Positions 18,317-26,358 of a DNA stretch of 64,000 bases are shown in pieces. Position 1 is the first letter of the stretch. Every line of letters begins with the position of its first letter. The position numbers were made by a program, and so were the translations under genes. Location: NCBI RefSeq assembly GCF_030407435.1, contig NZ_JASDDK010000002.1:154701-218700 (forward strand), read 5' to 3'. The DNA comes from Winogradskyella bathintestinalis (lineage in GTDB: Bacteria; Bacteroidota; Bacteroidia; Flavobacteriales; Flavobacteriaceae). The notes beneath the pieces are model-generated. The model was not told the origin of the DNA. It worked only from the letters and a program-made list of their open reading frames with translations, and searched no databases.

Positions 18317-18355
18317 TATTTAACTAACCCTGTATTTATTGATGCTAATCCATTT

Positions 18356-18430
18356 GGGCAACAAATAGCAAACAAAAAACACATAATAAGAGAAGTTTAG
18401 CAACAACTATTAATAAATAGAGCAACAAAT
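18356..18430. promoter_or_regulatory. Candidate integrase arm-type sites, left end
   Basis: CAACAAAT occurs at 18359-18366 and 18423-18430, with a variant (GCAACAACT) at 18400-18408, 40 to 115 bases inside the left attachment site. The same octamer recurs twice near the right end in the same orientation. Tyrosine integrases of mobile elements bind such arm repeats. This is inferred from position and repetition only, and the octamer is A-rich. Confidence 0.35.
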
Positions 18431-18442
18431 ATAGCATAAAAA

Positions 18443-18465
18443 AAACCGCTCGATTAGAGCGGTTT
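18443..18465 (-). terminator. Terminator of the DUF6266 gene
   Basis: A perfect 9-bp stem (AAACCGCTC 18443-18451, GAGCGGTTT 18457-18465) with a 5-base loop is followed on the minus strand by a T-run of about eight. It lies 21 bases after the stop of the minus-strand gene. Confidence 0.88.
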
Positions 18466-18485
18466 CCAAATAAAAACACCAAGCA

Positions 18486-19127
18486 TTAATTAGCTGTACC
18501 AGAGCCTAAATAAATACTGTTTGATACTTGACTACCATCAGCAGTAATAAAAGCCATAAATAGCTCTACTGTATCTCCTGCATAAGTTGTTGGGATTGGA
18601 ACAATTTGAGAACCTACTGTTCTGTCCGCACCATCAAGTAAAGAAATTGATTCCTTTTTTGATGGATTGTAAACCATCAACATTGCTTTGTCAGTAGTAT
18701 TTGCGTTACCTTCGGCAGAGTTATCATCCCAACCAAAAGTTACTTCTCCAGCAGTTGCTAAATCAGACGTTGGGTTTAGCACACCAGATAAACCTCCACG
18801 ACTTACTAAAGCATTTGGATAGTCAACTACAAAGTTAGGTTCAGTTCCCGTAATCGCATTATTCAACACATACGACATCGCAGCATTAAATTCTGTTTTC
18901 TTAACAGCTAACCCTTTATAGCCTAACTTAATAAAAGGCTTTACAGCCTGTAAAAATTCTAAAGTGGCAGTAAACTTGGTTCTTTGGTTTACTTGACCAA
19001 CAGTTCTTGGATTGGCTACACTTGAAGGTTTAATTCTAATGTAATCAATTCCTTTCCAGCTTCCACCGATAACGTTTCCAACTTTACCTGAAAGACCTCC
19101 TAAAATACCTTGAGCAATTTTACCCAT
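18486..19127 (-). CDS. DUF6266 family protein
   Basis: A 213-residue protein that I recognise as DUF6266. It starts MGKIAQGILGGLSGKVGNVI, then GGSWKGIDYIRIKP and NPRTVGQVNQRTKFTATLEF, the hallmark N-terminal region of this Bacteroidota family. The rest is beta-rich, with a C-terminal SNSIYLGSGTAN. There is no signal peptide. Function is unknown; such genes are often found in mobile or accessory regions of Bacteroidota, and the phage-tail-like GxSGKVG start is suggestive only. It is the outermost cargo gene, next to attL, and has its own terminator. Confidence 0.8.
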   Translation of the reverse strand: MGKIAQGILGGLSGKVGNVIGGSWKGIDYIRIKPSSVANPRTVGQVNQRTKFTATLEFLQAVKPFIKLGYKGLAVKKTEFNAAMSYVLNNAITGTEPNFVVDYPNALVSRGGLSGVLNPTSDLATAGEVTFGWDDNSAEGNANTTDKAMLMVYNPSKKESISLLDGADRTVGSQIVPIPTTYAGDTVELFMAFITADGSQVSNSIYLGSGTAN

Positions 19128-19252
19128 AACATAAATAATTTAAATGAAACATAATTTTCTTCGGACTTGGTACGGACTTAACACGAAGTTGTACCTTCCG
19201 CTGAAATATAAGTCAAGTATTATGCAACTCTTTAGATATGGATTTTGTTGCT

Positions 19253-19693
19253 TTAGATTGCTTTCTTTTGCATTTTAGAAAATACATTTTGAATATATGA
19301 TACTTTTAAATCTGCCATTTTTGAAATGATACTGTTCAGTTCTGCTTCCTTTTTATTAATTGCTGAAACTATCCTAATATGCTTTTGTAATTGAGGGTTT
19401 TCATTTAACATTGATGAATAAGTTTTTTTAAGCATATTTCTACAATCATCTATTGAGATAAACGGAATAACACTACCTTTTAAATAGTAAGCATAAAAAC
19501 CGCCTATTTGCAACATCATAGATATGTGAAAAAGCGTGTTTTTTTCTTCTTCGGTTGAAGTTGTTACTACAAAACAATTAGGACAAGGATTTGTTAAGGG
19601 TTTTCCGCTGTTTAGTCCTTTGTTTAGTATAAAAAAATGAGGGTTTGAGTAAGTTCTTCCGACTTGGTGTGTTTTTAGTTCAAAAGTTGACAT
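19253..19693 (-). CDS. DUF6943 family protein
   Basis: A protein of about 146 residues starting MSTFELKTHQVGRTYSNPHF, with the signature KGLNSGKPLTNPCPNCFVV, then an all-helical second half ending in basic residues. I recognise it as DUF6943, a small Bacteroidota family common near mobile elements, of unknown function. The CPNC pair could bind a metal, but no second Cys pair is seen. The frame stays open to 19765, but the added 24 residues include GAKRSEAI, a translated dispersed repeat, so the ATG at 19693 is preferred. Confidence 0.7.
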   Translation of the reverse strand: MSTFELKTHQVGRTYSNPHFFILNKGLNSGKPLTNPCPNCFVVTTSTEEEKNTLFHISMMLQIGGFYAYYLKGSVIPFISIDDCRNMLKKTYSSMLNENPQLQKHIRIVSAINKKEAELNSIISKMADLKVSYIQNVFSKMQKKAI

Positions 19694-19709
19694 AGCTATC
19701 CAATTTAAA

Positions 19710-19732
19710 ATTGCTTCGCTACGCTTCGCGCC
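19710..19732. repeat. Dispersed GC-rich repeat (CGCTTCGC type) upstream of the DUF6943 gene
   Basis: ATTGCTTCGCTACGCTTCGC stands out from the A+T-rich surroundings. On the minus strand it would translate as GAKRSEAI, the same repeat family as the motif that codes VIASEARQSL within the restriction enzyme gene (44123-44150). Confidence 0.5.
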
Positions 19733-19941
19733 ATTATTTTTTTTGAAAAGAAAAAAGATAGCCATAGTACTTGTGGCGTGGGTGAGGCTGTCAAGGTTTT
19801 TGGGTAAAAGTTTTTTGAATTAAAAATGTTTAATGAAAAAGAAAAAGGGAACTGAAAAAAGTTTTATGCAAAACCCGTAGGGCTTGACCTTTATAGCCTT
19901 GTGCGGCTGGCAGAGGTAGCCACATATATTTGCTTTCTTTT

Positions 19942-20106
19942 TTATTTTAATATTTCAAATTGTTTTAGTCTTGTTTCAAATGCTTTTAACTTTTCTGGGG
20001 AATTAGCACTTAAAAAAATAGGTTTCAGTTCGTGTTTGAGCGTTGGATGAAGCGTTTGTATGGGTAGCGTTTTAAATAGTTGTTTGATAAAACAGCATTT
20101 AAACAA
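19942..20106 (-). CDS. Small hypothetical frame (54 aa), possibly a remnant
   Basis: Reading from a TTG at 20104-20106: FKCCFIKQLFKTLPIQTL, then HPTLKHELKPIFLSAN, then SPEKLKAFETRLKQFEILK and stop. The amphipathic, protein-like sequence with NSPEKLKAFETRL looks coding, but there is no ATG and stops lie immediately upstream. No family is recognised. It could be the 3' end of a decayed gene. Confidence 0.3.
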   Translation of the reverse strand: MFKCCFIKQLFKTLPIQTLHPTLKHELKPIFLSANSPEKLKAFETRLKQFEILK

Positions 20107-20431
20107 GCTACTTATACAGGACTATTAGACAATAGCTTATTGCTTTTTTGAGGCACGATAAAAAGTAATGTGCTATGGCGTTGTACTATGTATATTAAAC
20201 CTATTTTTTTATATCCTATTTCTTGGGTGGTGGGGAAAAGTGGACTATAATATTTGTTAACGAAATGAAACAAACAAAGACTTGAGGTAAGGAATACTTG
20301 GACTTAACGATGGTTTTGTGCCGATGAATGAGATAACTAATATTATAATTAACTTAAACTTCCTACTGTTTAATTATAGTGCAAAATATGGTTGTATGTT
20401 CAGGTGTGAGCGTTGGCTGTGTGGATATTTT

Positions 20432-20520
20432 ACATAATGACAGTTATAGGTACGAAAATATAATAAAACGCCGTAGGCAACCATTGAAAGGATTTTTGCT
20501 CCTATAACTACGCATTATGT
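20432..20520. repeat. Inverted repeat (about 90 bases)
   Basis: ACATAATG-AC-AGTTATAGG (20432-20450) is mirrored by CCTATAACT-ACG-CATTATGT (20501-20520) with only the 2- or 3-base centre differing. The 50-base interior has no open frame. It lies directly left of a second, larger inverted repeat. Confidence 0.7.
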
Positions 20521-20533
20521 AACATAGCTTGGG

Positions 20534-20681
20534 ATTGGTTTTGTGGCGTTATACTTGTTTGAGCGTTGGCAATGGCTCTTTGCTTTTTTATTGTCCCAAT
20601 TTCTCTAAATAATCTATGTTAAATAAAACAAGCAATGTGCCATTATAGCGTTGGCTACAAGTATTATGACATAAAACCAAT
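20534..20681. repeat. Long nested imperfect inverted repeat (about 150 bases)
   Basis: The outer arms begin ATTGGTTTT...TATACTTGT (20534-20558) and end ACAAGTATTATG...AAAACCAAT (20657-20681). Inner arms pair AATGGCTCTTTGCTTTTTTATT (around 20571-20592) with AATAAAACAAGCAATGTGCCATT (around 20622-20644). Together almost 60 bases per side can pair with interruptions. No coding potential is seen. It could be a miniature mobile element, a structured RNA, or a single-strand DNA hairpin used in DNA processing. Confidence 0.65.
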
Positions 20682-20722
20682 TACGCATTGGCGAGCGGAA
20701 TAACACAAAAGACAGAGGATTT

Positions 20723-20750
20723 TGAGCTTTCAACAGGCTCAAGCCAGGGT
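20723..20750. repeat. Intergenic copy of the dispersed CTTGAGC...GAAAG...CTC repeat
   Basis: On the minus strand, CTTGAGCCTGTTGAAAGCTC closely resembles CTTGAGCGCAGTCGAAAGG...CTC found inside the CusA-like gene at 27710-27737. Confidence 0.5.
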
Positions 20751-20790
20751 AAGCGAAAAAACTGGGTTTTGGGTTATGGGGAATAAAAAA

Positions 20791-20814
20791 AAGAGCCTTC
20801 CGAAAAAGACTCTT
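20791..20814 (-). terminator. Terminator at the end of the metal-resistance block
   Basis: AAGAGCCTT (20791-20799) pairs with AAGACTCTT (20806-20814) with one G-U pair. On the minus strand it is followed by a T-run of about eight. It lies 12 bases after the stop of the last minus-strand gene of the block. Confidence 0.85.
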
Positions 20815-20825
20815 AAATTATTAGC

Positions 20826-21266
20826 TTAATGGTCGTGATTTGAATAGTCTTCCGATTTCATTTCACCTGACTGATTCATCATCATTGCGTGGTCGTATTG
20901 ACAACAACCAGGTAAATCTTTATAGGCTTCTTCACTACCTGCAACTTTTTCGGTATCGTAACCTGAAGCTGCTATTGCCTTATGAATTGCCATTGCATCT
21001 GTTTTGGTATCATCAAATGAGACATCAATTTTCTTTTTATCAACATCCCAATTGGCTCTTGTAACACCTTCTACTCCATTGGCCGCTTTTTCAATGGTAC
21101 TTTTACACATACCGCAGTTTCCTCTTACACCAAAAGACAAGTCTGTCATTGCCATATCTTTTGAAACTTCTGTAGTTGTAGTTTCTGTTTCCTTTTTGGT
21201 TTCGTTTTTACAACTTGTTAAACCTAATGCTGCTATTACAGCTACACTTAAAATTACTTTCTTCAT
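20826..21266 (-). CDS. Heavy-metal-associated (HMA) domain lipoprotein
   Basis: A 146-residue exported protein. The signal peptide ends in a lipobox (LGLTSCKNE), followed by an acidic/Thr linker and one HMA domain, with FGVRGNCGMCKSTIEKAA supplying the CxxC metal site. The C-terminal tail adds PGCCQY and several Met and His (DHAMMMNQ, NHDH), all soft-metal ligands. It likely buffers or delivers Cu+/Ag+ in the periplasm to the CusABC-like pump encoded upstream. It is the last gene of the block, 53 bases after the adaptor gene. Confidence 0.9.
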   Translation of the reverse strand: MKKVILSVAVIAALGLTSCKNETKKETETTTTEVSKDMAMTDLSFGVRGNCGMCKSTIEKAANGVEGVTRANWDVDKKKIDVSFDDTKTDAMAIHKAIAASGYDTEKVAGSEEAYKDLPGCCQYDHAMMMNQSGEMKSEDYSNHDH

Positions 21267-21319
21267 TTTTAAAAATTTAATTGTTATTTCTCGATAATCG
21301 AGATTTGATTATTGTTTAA

Positions 21320-23098
21320 TTATTCTATGACTTGTTTTACTTCTCCACAGGTTAGCATTGCTTCACCAAAATATGGATTGATTACTTTTTCCTCTTTACT
21401 CAGCCAGTAAGCGCCATTGTTATTATCTCCCATAGGGCAAAATTCTACATAGACTTTTTCATTGACACCAAATAGTTGAACAACATTGATTAGATATGAT
21501 GACAATTGCTTAAAATGGTTTCTTTGGTTTTTAATATCGGACGTTTTTGCAATTGAATTTGCAGCAGTTTTTATTTCTTTTTGCAATGACATCCAATGGT
21601 TATGAGCATTATTATCGGATAACAATTTCATATCCACTTTATATAAATTGTTAAGTAAACTTGTCGCACTTTCCGAAGTATTTTTTGAATCTTCTTTTAC
21701 TAAAGCATTTTTTAAATTGATATAATCATTGTAAACAGTTTTTAACTGCTTTTGAAATTCCGCTGATACTTCTAAACGTTCATTAATATTGGTATGGTCA
21801 TTTTCTGTATTTGATACATTATTATCCATTCCTAAATGACCTTCGTGACCAGTCATTGTTTTACCACCTTCTTTATTCATCATTGATTTCTTGCCTTGTA
21901 ACTGTGCTGCTGCATCAACCGTAAATGTTCCGTTGGTGACAATTTCATTTCCTGCAAATAATCCTTCTAACACTTCATATTCATTACCAATTTGATTGCC
22001 TAATTTAATTTCACGCATTTCAAAAACAGGCTGTTCTTGACTGGTTTTTAAATACACAACAGAGCGTTCGCCAGTCCATAGTACAGCAGATGATGGTATC
22101 GTTAGGATTTCGTCATTGGAATTTGTATTGCCTTCTATATTTGCGGTTACAAACATTCCTGGTTTAAATACCTCATCTTTATTATTTAAAACTACACGTA
22201 AGGTTACGGTTCGTGTTTTGGTATTTAGAACAGGGTCTATAAAATCGACTTTACCTTTAAATTCCTTGTTAGAATAGGCATTGCTTGTTATCATTACTTC
22301 TTGTCCTTTTTTAAAGCGGTCAATCTGATTTTCGTACACATCAAAGTTTCCCCAAACTGTATTGAAATTTGCAATTTTTAATAAGGGTTGACCTTGTTTG
22401 ATGTAATCGCCTTGTTCAACTAATTTTTCAGTAACTGTTCCTGAAACCGTAGCATATACTGGAAAGTTTTCTTTCACTTTTCCTGTTTCTACAATCTGAT
22501 TGATTTGATTGTCAGAGAGCTTCCATAACTTTAATTTATTACGAACTGCTTTGTACAACGCAGGTTGTGATTCCTTTAGTGAAGCTGCTGTAATGAGTTC
22601 TTGTTGTGCTGCATACAATTCTGGCGAATAAATGGTTGCTAATAATTGACCTTTACGAACTTTTTCGCCAGTAAAGCTGACATTTAATCTTTCTATTCTA
22701 CCAGAGAAATAACTGACCTGTACTGCATTTGCTTCTTCATTTTCTGCAATTTTGCCTGATAGTTTTAGGGTATTTCCTTCCGTTTTGCCTTTACCAACAA
22801 CAGTTGTTTGAATGTTTGCTAAAGCCATTGCGTTTTCAGTCAATTTGAATTGGTCTGCCAACAATCCATCACTTCCACGTTCCGCAGGAATTAAGTCCAT
22901 ACCACAAATAGGGCAATCGCCTGATTCTGGTTGCATAATCTGTGGATGCATAGAACAGGTCCACATTTGATTGGTTTCTGCTACTTCATCGTGATTATGC
23001 TCTGTTTCTTCCTTTGATGAGTCACCAAATAGCAACCAACCCAACAACAACCCTATTGCGAGTAAGCCAATGTAAATTACTATTTTATTATTTTTCAT
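21320..23098 (-). CDS. cusB: CusB-like RND adaptor with heavy-metal-binding and DUF3347 domains
   Basis: A 592-residue periplasmic adaptor for heavy-metal efflux. An N-terminal transmembrane anchor (IYIGLLAIGLLLGWLLFG) is followed by the metal-binding domain WTCSMHPQIMQPESG, CPICGMDLIP (residues about 47-70). Then come the adaptor core with lipoyl halves (VRKGQLLATIYSPELYAAQ), and a C-terminal DUF3347 domain (about 440-590) with KVYVEFCPMGDNNNGAYWLS. The Met/Cys-rich sites indicate Cu+/Ag+. It overlaps the DUF305 gene by 11 bases, so the two are translationally coupled. The pump and TolC parts lie upstream in the same block. Confidence 0.92.
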   Translation of the reverse strand: MKNNKIVIYIGLLAIGLLLGWLLFGDSSKEETEHNHDEVAETNQMWTCSMHPQIMQPESGDCPICGMDLIPAERGSDGLLADQFKLTENAMALANIQTTVVGKGKTEGNTLKLSGKIAENEEANAVQVSYFSGRIERLNVSFTGEKVRKGQLLATIYSPELYAAQQELITAASLKESQPALYKAVRNKLKLWKLSDNQINQIVETGKVKENFPVYATVSGTVTEKLVEQGDYIKQGQPLLKIANFNTVWGNFDVYENQIDRFKKGQEVMITSNAYSNKEFKGKVDFIDPVLNTKTRTVTLRVVLNNKDEVFKPGMFVTANIEGNTNSNDEILTIPSSAVLWTGERSVVYLKTSQEQPVFEMREIKLGNQIGNEYEVLEGLFAGNEIVTNGTFTVDAAAQLQGKKSMMNKEGGKTMTGHEGHLGMDNNVSNTENDHTNINERLEVSAEFQKQLKTVYNDYINLKNALVKEDSKNTSESATSLLNNLYKVDMKLLSDNNAHNHWMSLQKEIKTAANSIAKTSDIKNQRNHFKQLSSYLINVVQLFGVNEKVYVEFCPMGDNNNGAYWLSKEEKVINPYFGEAMLTCGEVKQVIE

Positions 23099-23570
23099 TT
23101 TCTAATCGTTTTATCATTGCTTTCATTTCTTCAATTTCTTTCTTCTGTGCTTTAATAATGTCTTCTGCCAACTTCTTAACTTCAGGGTCTTTAATATCTG
23201 CTCTTTCACTCGTTAAAATAGCGATGGAATGATGTGGAATCATACCTTTCATCCATAATACATCGCCAACTGTTGATTTTTGGTCACGAACTAATCCCAA
23301 TGCACCGAAGAACAAAACAATACTTCCTATTATGATTATTAGATTTTTCTTTTTGTCTTTATACATATTTCTCATAAAAAAGAACATTATAAGTGCCATA
23401 GTAGCAATTCCTAAACAAACCATATAGAATCTTGTTAAGCTAAACCATACGTGGTCTATGGAATAGGTGTTTAAATACATTGTGATGTACATTGCTACAA
23501 ATGAGCAAGCCAACATTATAAAGAAGGTTTTGTAATTTCCTTTGTTTGAGTGTTCTTTTGGATTTTTCAT
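23088..23570 (-). CDS. DUF305 membrane protein
   Basis: A 160-residue protein with about three hydrophobic helices, then a DUF305 domain (residues about 110-158): DVLWMKGMIPHHSIAILTSE. The paired His and Met (GMIPHHS) are the conserved family feature, and DUF305 is often found in copper-resistance loci. A metal-binding role is inferred. It overlaps the CusB-like gene and follows the cation-efflux gene by 27 bases. Confidence 0.88.
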   Translation of the reverse strand: MKNPKEHSNKGNYKTFFIMLACSFVAMYITMYLNTYSIDHVWFSLTRFYMVCLGIATMALIMFFFMRNMYKDKKKNLIIIIGSIVLFFGALGLVRDQKSTVGDVLWMKGMIPHHSIAILTSERADIKDPEVKKLAEDIIKAQKKEIEEMKAMIKRLENEK

Positions 23571-23597
23571 AATTATTTGATTTTATAGTTAAACTTT

Positions 23598-24389
23598 TTA
23601 TTTACTTAATTTTAATATTCTGAATGCACCTTGTATTACTAACCCAAATACAATGATGCCTATAATTAAATCTGGAATACCGGAATGCAGCCAATTGACT
23701 AATACACCAGCTGCAATCACACCAAGATTTATAATAATGTCGTTAGAGGTAAAAATCATACTGGCACGCATATGTGCTTCTTGACTTTTTGATTTTTGTA
23801 AGAGATACAAGCAAATGCCATTTGCAATTAAAGCGAATATTGAGACGATAATCATTGTTGAAAATACCGGTAACGCTTCATAACCTAAAAACCTACGAAT
23901 TACCTCAACAATACCTATAATTGCAAGTGTTATCTGAAAATAACCTGCGTATTTTGCAATACGTTTCTTCTTTAAAACTGTACCACCAACAGCTATTAAA
24001 CTCAATCCGTAAACAAATGAATCTGCTAACATATCTAAACTATCAGCAACTAATCCCATTGATTTTGAAATAAGACCAGTACTCATTTCAATAATGAAAA
24101 AAACAAAATTGATGACAAGAACTGTCCACAATAGTTTGGATTGATTGCTCGTGGATTCAATAATGATTGTGTCTGTTTCTTCTGAACTGATTAAACTTTC
24201 ATTAAGTTTTAATTCTTTTATGGCATTACTGATTGTATCAACATCAGCATTATGATATAGTATTAGGATTCTTTCTTCTAAATCAAAATCAAGTTGTTTA
24301 ATGCCATCAATATCTGATAGTTTCATCTTAATCAGGTTTTCTTCAGAAGGACAATCCATTTTTGATATTTTGAAAACTGTCTTTTTCAT
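23598..24389 (-). CDS. Cation diffusion facilitator-like transporter with N-terminal HMA domain
   Basis: A 263-residue protein. Residues 1-70 form an HMA-like domain (KTVFKISKMDCPSEENLIKMKL; the usual CxxC is reduced to one Cys). From about residue 95 a cation-efflux (CDF) membrane domain follows, with about six helices and the signatures SLDMLADSFVYGLSL and ASMIFTSNDIIINLGV. CDF proteins exchange divalent metal ions for protons. In these motifs the usual HxxxD pairs appear as SxDMLADS and TSNDII, so metal choice is uncertain. The frame is open beyond 24389, but the family start is the ATG there, 2 bases from the stop of the preceding gene. Confidence 0.85.
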   Translation of the reverse strand: MKKTVFKISKMDCPSEENLIKMKLSDIDGIKQLDFDLEERILILYHNADVDTISNAIKELKLNESLISSEETDTIIIESTSNQSKLLWTVLVINFVFFIIEMSTGLISKSMGLVADSLDMLADSFVYGLSLIAVGGTVLKKKRIAKYAGYFQITLAIIGIVEVIRRFLGYEALPVFSTMIIVSIFALIANGICLYLLQKSKSQEAHMRASMIFTSNDIIINLGVIAAGVLVNWLHSGIPDLIIGIIVFGLVIQGAFRILKLSK

Positions 24390-24391
24390 AA

Positions 24392-25120
24392 TTAAAACAT
24401 TAACATTAGAATAGCCATAACTATCATTATAGCATTTTCTATAAATGTGGCTTCTGTCATAGGTAACTTTAAGGCTGTACCTAAACAAGCACATCGAATT
24501 GACTTTTTGTCTAATAGTGTTTTTGTTACGCCAATAGTTGTAATACCTAATACGACAAGCGTGATGATTAATGCCATATTGATTTCAAACCGCATTAAAA
24601 ACATTAACCCTAAAGCAGTTTCGATAAATGGATATATTTTTCCATATACAGGAACTTTTTTTGCTAATGGGTCGTACATTCTGAAAGACTCTGGAAAACC
24701 TTTTAAATCCAACATCTTAAAGAAACTAAAGACGATGTAGAATAAACCCATAAAGTCAAGCATAAAGGCACTCCAACTCAAATTTTTATAATGTAATAAT
24801 ATACTTGCTGTTGCGATATAAAAGATGATAAGCAAAAGTGGTTTTAGCTGTTGAAATTTACTTTTTTCTTCTTCGGTTTCCGCAGCTATTGTTGAAGATG
24901 AAAATACATTACGTTTTTCTATTTCAGATAACGTATATTTTTCTGGCAATGCGTTTTTTAGCGTTTCTGTTTCAATGTGTTGTTTCATTGTTACTTCTGC
25001 TTCACTTTTTTCAAGATTTACCGAAACGTTTGTAACGTGTTCCAACTCTCCTAAATTCTTTTCTACGGAAACCTTACAATTGTTGCAAGTCATTCCTGTT
25101 ATTTTATATGTGTGTTTCAT
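24392..25120 (-). CDS. HMA domain fused to a MauE/DoxX-like membrane domain
   Basis: A 242-residue protein. Residues 1-65 are a canonical HMA domain, KITGMTCNNCKVSVEKNL, with the CxxC copper site. After a linker come about four to five helices of the MauE/DoxX-like type, with VYGKIYPFIETALGLMFL and a Cys pair (RCACLGTALKLP). The combination suggests a copper-binding membrane protein with redox-active cysteines. It overlaps the TolC gene by one base and the next gene starts 2 bases later, so it is in the same transcription unit. Function beyond metal binding is not known. Confidence 0.87.
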   Translation of the reverse strand: MKHTYKITGMTCNNCKVSVEKNLGELEHVTNVSVNLEKSEAEVTMKQHIETETLKNALPEKYTLSEIEKRNVFSSSTIAAETEEEKSKFQQLKPLLLIIFYIATASILLHYKNLSWSAFMLDFMGLFYIVFSFFKMLDLKGFPESFRMYDPLAKKVPVYGKIYPFIETALGLMFLMRFEINMALIITLVVLGITTIGVTKTLLDKKSIRCACLGTALKLPMTEATFIENAIMIVMAILMLMF

Positions 25121-26358
25121 TATTGCTGTGTTAAATAATTAATAATCGTGGTTTGTATATAGTAAGTCTTTACCGATTCGATTTGGTTCATCTGAAATTT
25201 TAGTTGTAACTCTTGAATATCCAAAACATCATTAAAATCGATGGTTCCTGTTTCGTAGCTTTTGATTAATATTTCCTCTGCATCTTTTGCCTGTTTTAAG
25301 TTTTTGGTTTGGGTTGTATAACTTATTCTTGCTGAAATACGCTCGTTAATCGCCTTGCTTAAAAGTGTTTCCAAAGTGTTTAAGCGTTCCTGTTTTTGAG
25401 TTGTTATTTCTTGTTGTTCTAACTTATTTTGCTTGGATTGCGATTTATACTTGTTATTGAATATTGGAATGGAAACCGAAACCATTGGCATCACAATATC
25501 TTTACCGTTATCACTAAAATTCATATCTGGTCTTTCGGAAACATTGATATAGTCTAATCCAAAACCAATCATAGGACTGCTTTCTTTTTGGTTTAGTAAT
25601 TCTGATTGTTCTATTGATTGAAATAGTTTATCATACTTCAATAATTCGGGATGTAATGCTAAATTTTTAGTAGTGATTTCAAAGTCTTCTGAAGGCATCA
25701 TTAAACTCTCTACCACAGTAACAGCAATATCATTTTCCCTATTCAAAAGATTATTCAAATTTGTTTGTTCTGCTATAAACTGTTGACTTAAAACATCTTT
25801 TAGTTGTTGCATTTCATTTTGACGCATTTGTAATCGCAACACATCTACAGCAGATGCTTTACCAACCTCAACAGAGGTTAGTGCTAATGTCTCATAGGTT
25901 TCCAATAGTTTAATGTTTTCTATTAGCACCTTTTGTTTCGCTTTGTTGGCGTATAAATTATAATAGGATTGTGATACAGAAGCCATCAATTTTCGCTTTG
26001 CAATAACAATGTCCTCATATTTTGCATCAGCTAATGAACTGACATAATTTTCTCTTGATGTAATTGTACCAAACCACGGTAACATTTGTTTAGCAGATAC
26101 TTTAAATCGTTGTGCTCCTGTTCGTGTTTCTGGTTCGCTCATAAAGTAACCTACACCAAATTCAGTATTAGGAATGGTATTGACTTCGTTTACTTTTTCA
26201 GAAGCTCTATTGTATTGCAACTCAAATTTTTGAATTTCTGGATTGTTTGTTAAGGCTTCATCTATTAGGGTTTCTAACTGTTGTGCATTACCTTTGAGAA
26301 CAAAGAATAAAGAACAAAGAATAAAGGCTGTTTTTATGTGAAATTTTATGTGTTTCAT
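25120..26358 (-). CDS. TolC family outer-membrane channel (CusC-like)
   Basis: A 412-residue outer-membrane efflux protein. A signal peptide ends near KGNAQQ, followed by two OEP halves with coiled coils and conserved NPEIQKFELQY and VGKASAVDVLRLQMR segments. There is no lipobox. It overlaps the CusA-like pump gene by 4 bases (ATGA) and would form the outer channel of the Cu/Ag efflux complex with the CusA- and CusB-like proteins. Confidence 0.92.
   Translation of the reverse strand: MKHIKFHIKTAFILCSLFFVLKGNAQQLETLIDEALTNNPEIQKFELQYNRASEKVNEVNTIPNTEFGVGYFMSEPETRTGAQRFKVSAKQMLPWFGTITSRENYVSSLADAKYEDIVIAKRKLMASVSQSYYNLYANKAKQKVLIENIKLLETYETLALTSVEVGKASAVDVLRLQMRQNEMQQLKDVLSQQFIAEQTNLNNLLNRENDIAVTVVESLMMPSEDFEITTKNLALHPELLKYDKLFQSIEQSELLNQKESSPMIGFGLDYINVSERPDMNFSDNGKDIVMPMVSVSIPIFNNKYKSQSKQNKLEQQEITTQKQERLNTLETLLSKAINERISARISYTTQTKNLKQAKDAEEILIKSYETGTIDFNDVLDIQELQLKFQMNQIESVKTYYIQTTIINYLTQQ

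Larger units (their letters stand above)
18098..18485. other. Intergenic stretch at the left end of the integrated element
   Basis: No gene is seen. The stretch contains the left attachment site (18302-18316), short CAACAAAT repeats that may be integrase arm sites, and the terminator of the first cargo gene. Confidence 0.7.
19766..20825. other. About 1 kb mostly non-coding region with large inverted repeats
   Basis: No gene of normal size is present on either strand. Visible structure: a small minus-strand frame at 19942-20106, a 90-base hairpin at 20432-20520, a nested inverted repeat at 20534-20681, a dispersed repeat at 20723-20750, and a terminator at 20791-20814. The word GAGCGTTGG or GCGTTGG recurs at 20038, 20409, 20560 and 20648. 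The region lies between two cargo blocks and could be a junction of older insertions or a DNA-processing site. Confidence 0.6.

Noticed and set aside
20534..20681. An integron attC site
   Set aside because: The R'/R'' core pattern (GTTRRRY with its complement RYYYAAC) is not present in the right places, and there is no integron integrase; left as an unexplained inverted repeat.
23598..25120. A single fused protein or a frameshift between the CDF-like and MauE-like genes
   Set aside because: The long overlap comes only from an over-extended open frame; each gene has its own ATG at the domain edge, 2 bases apart.
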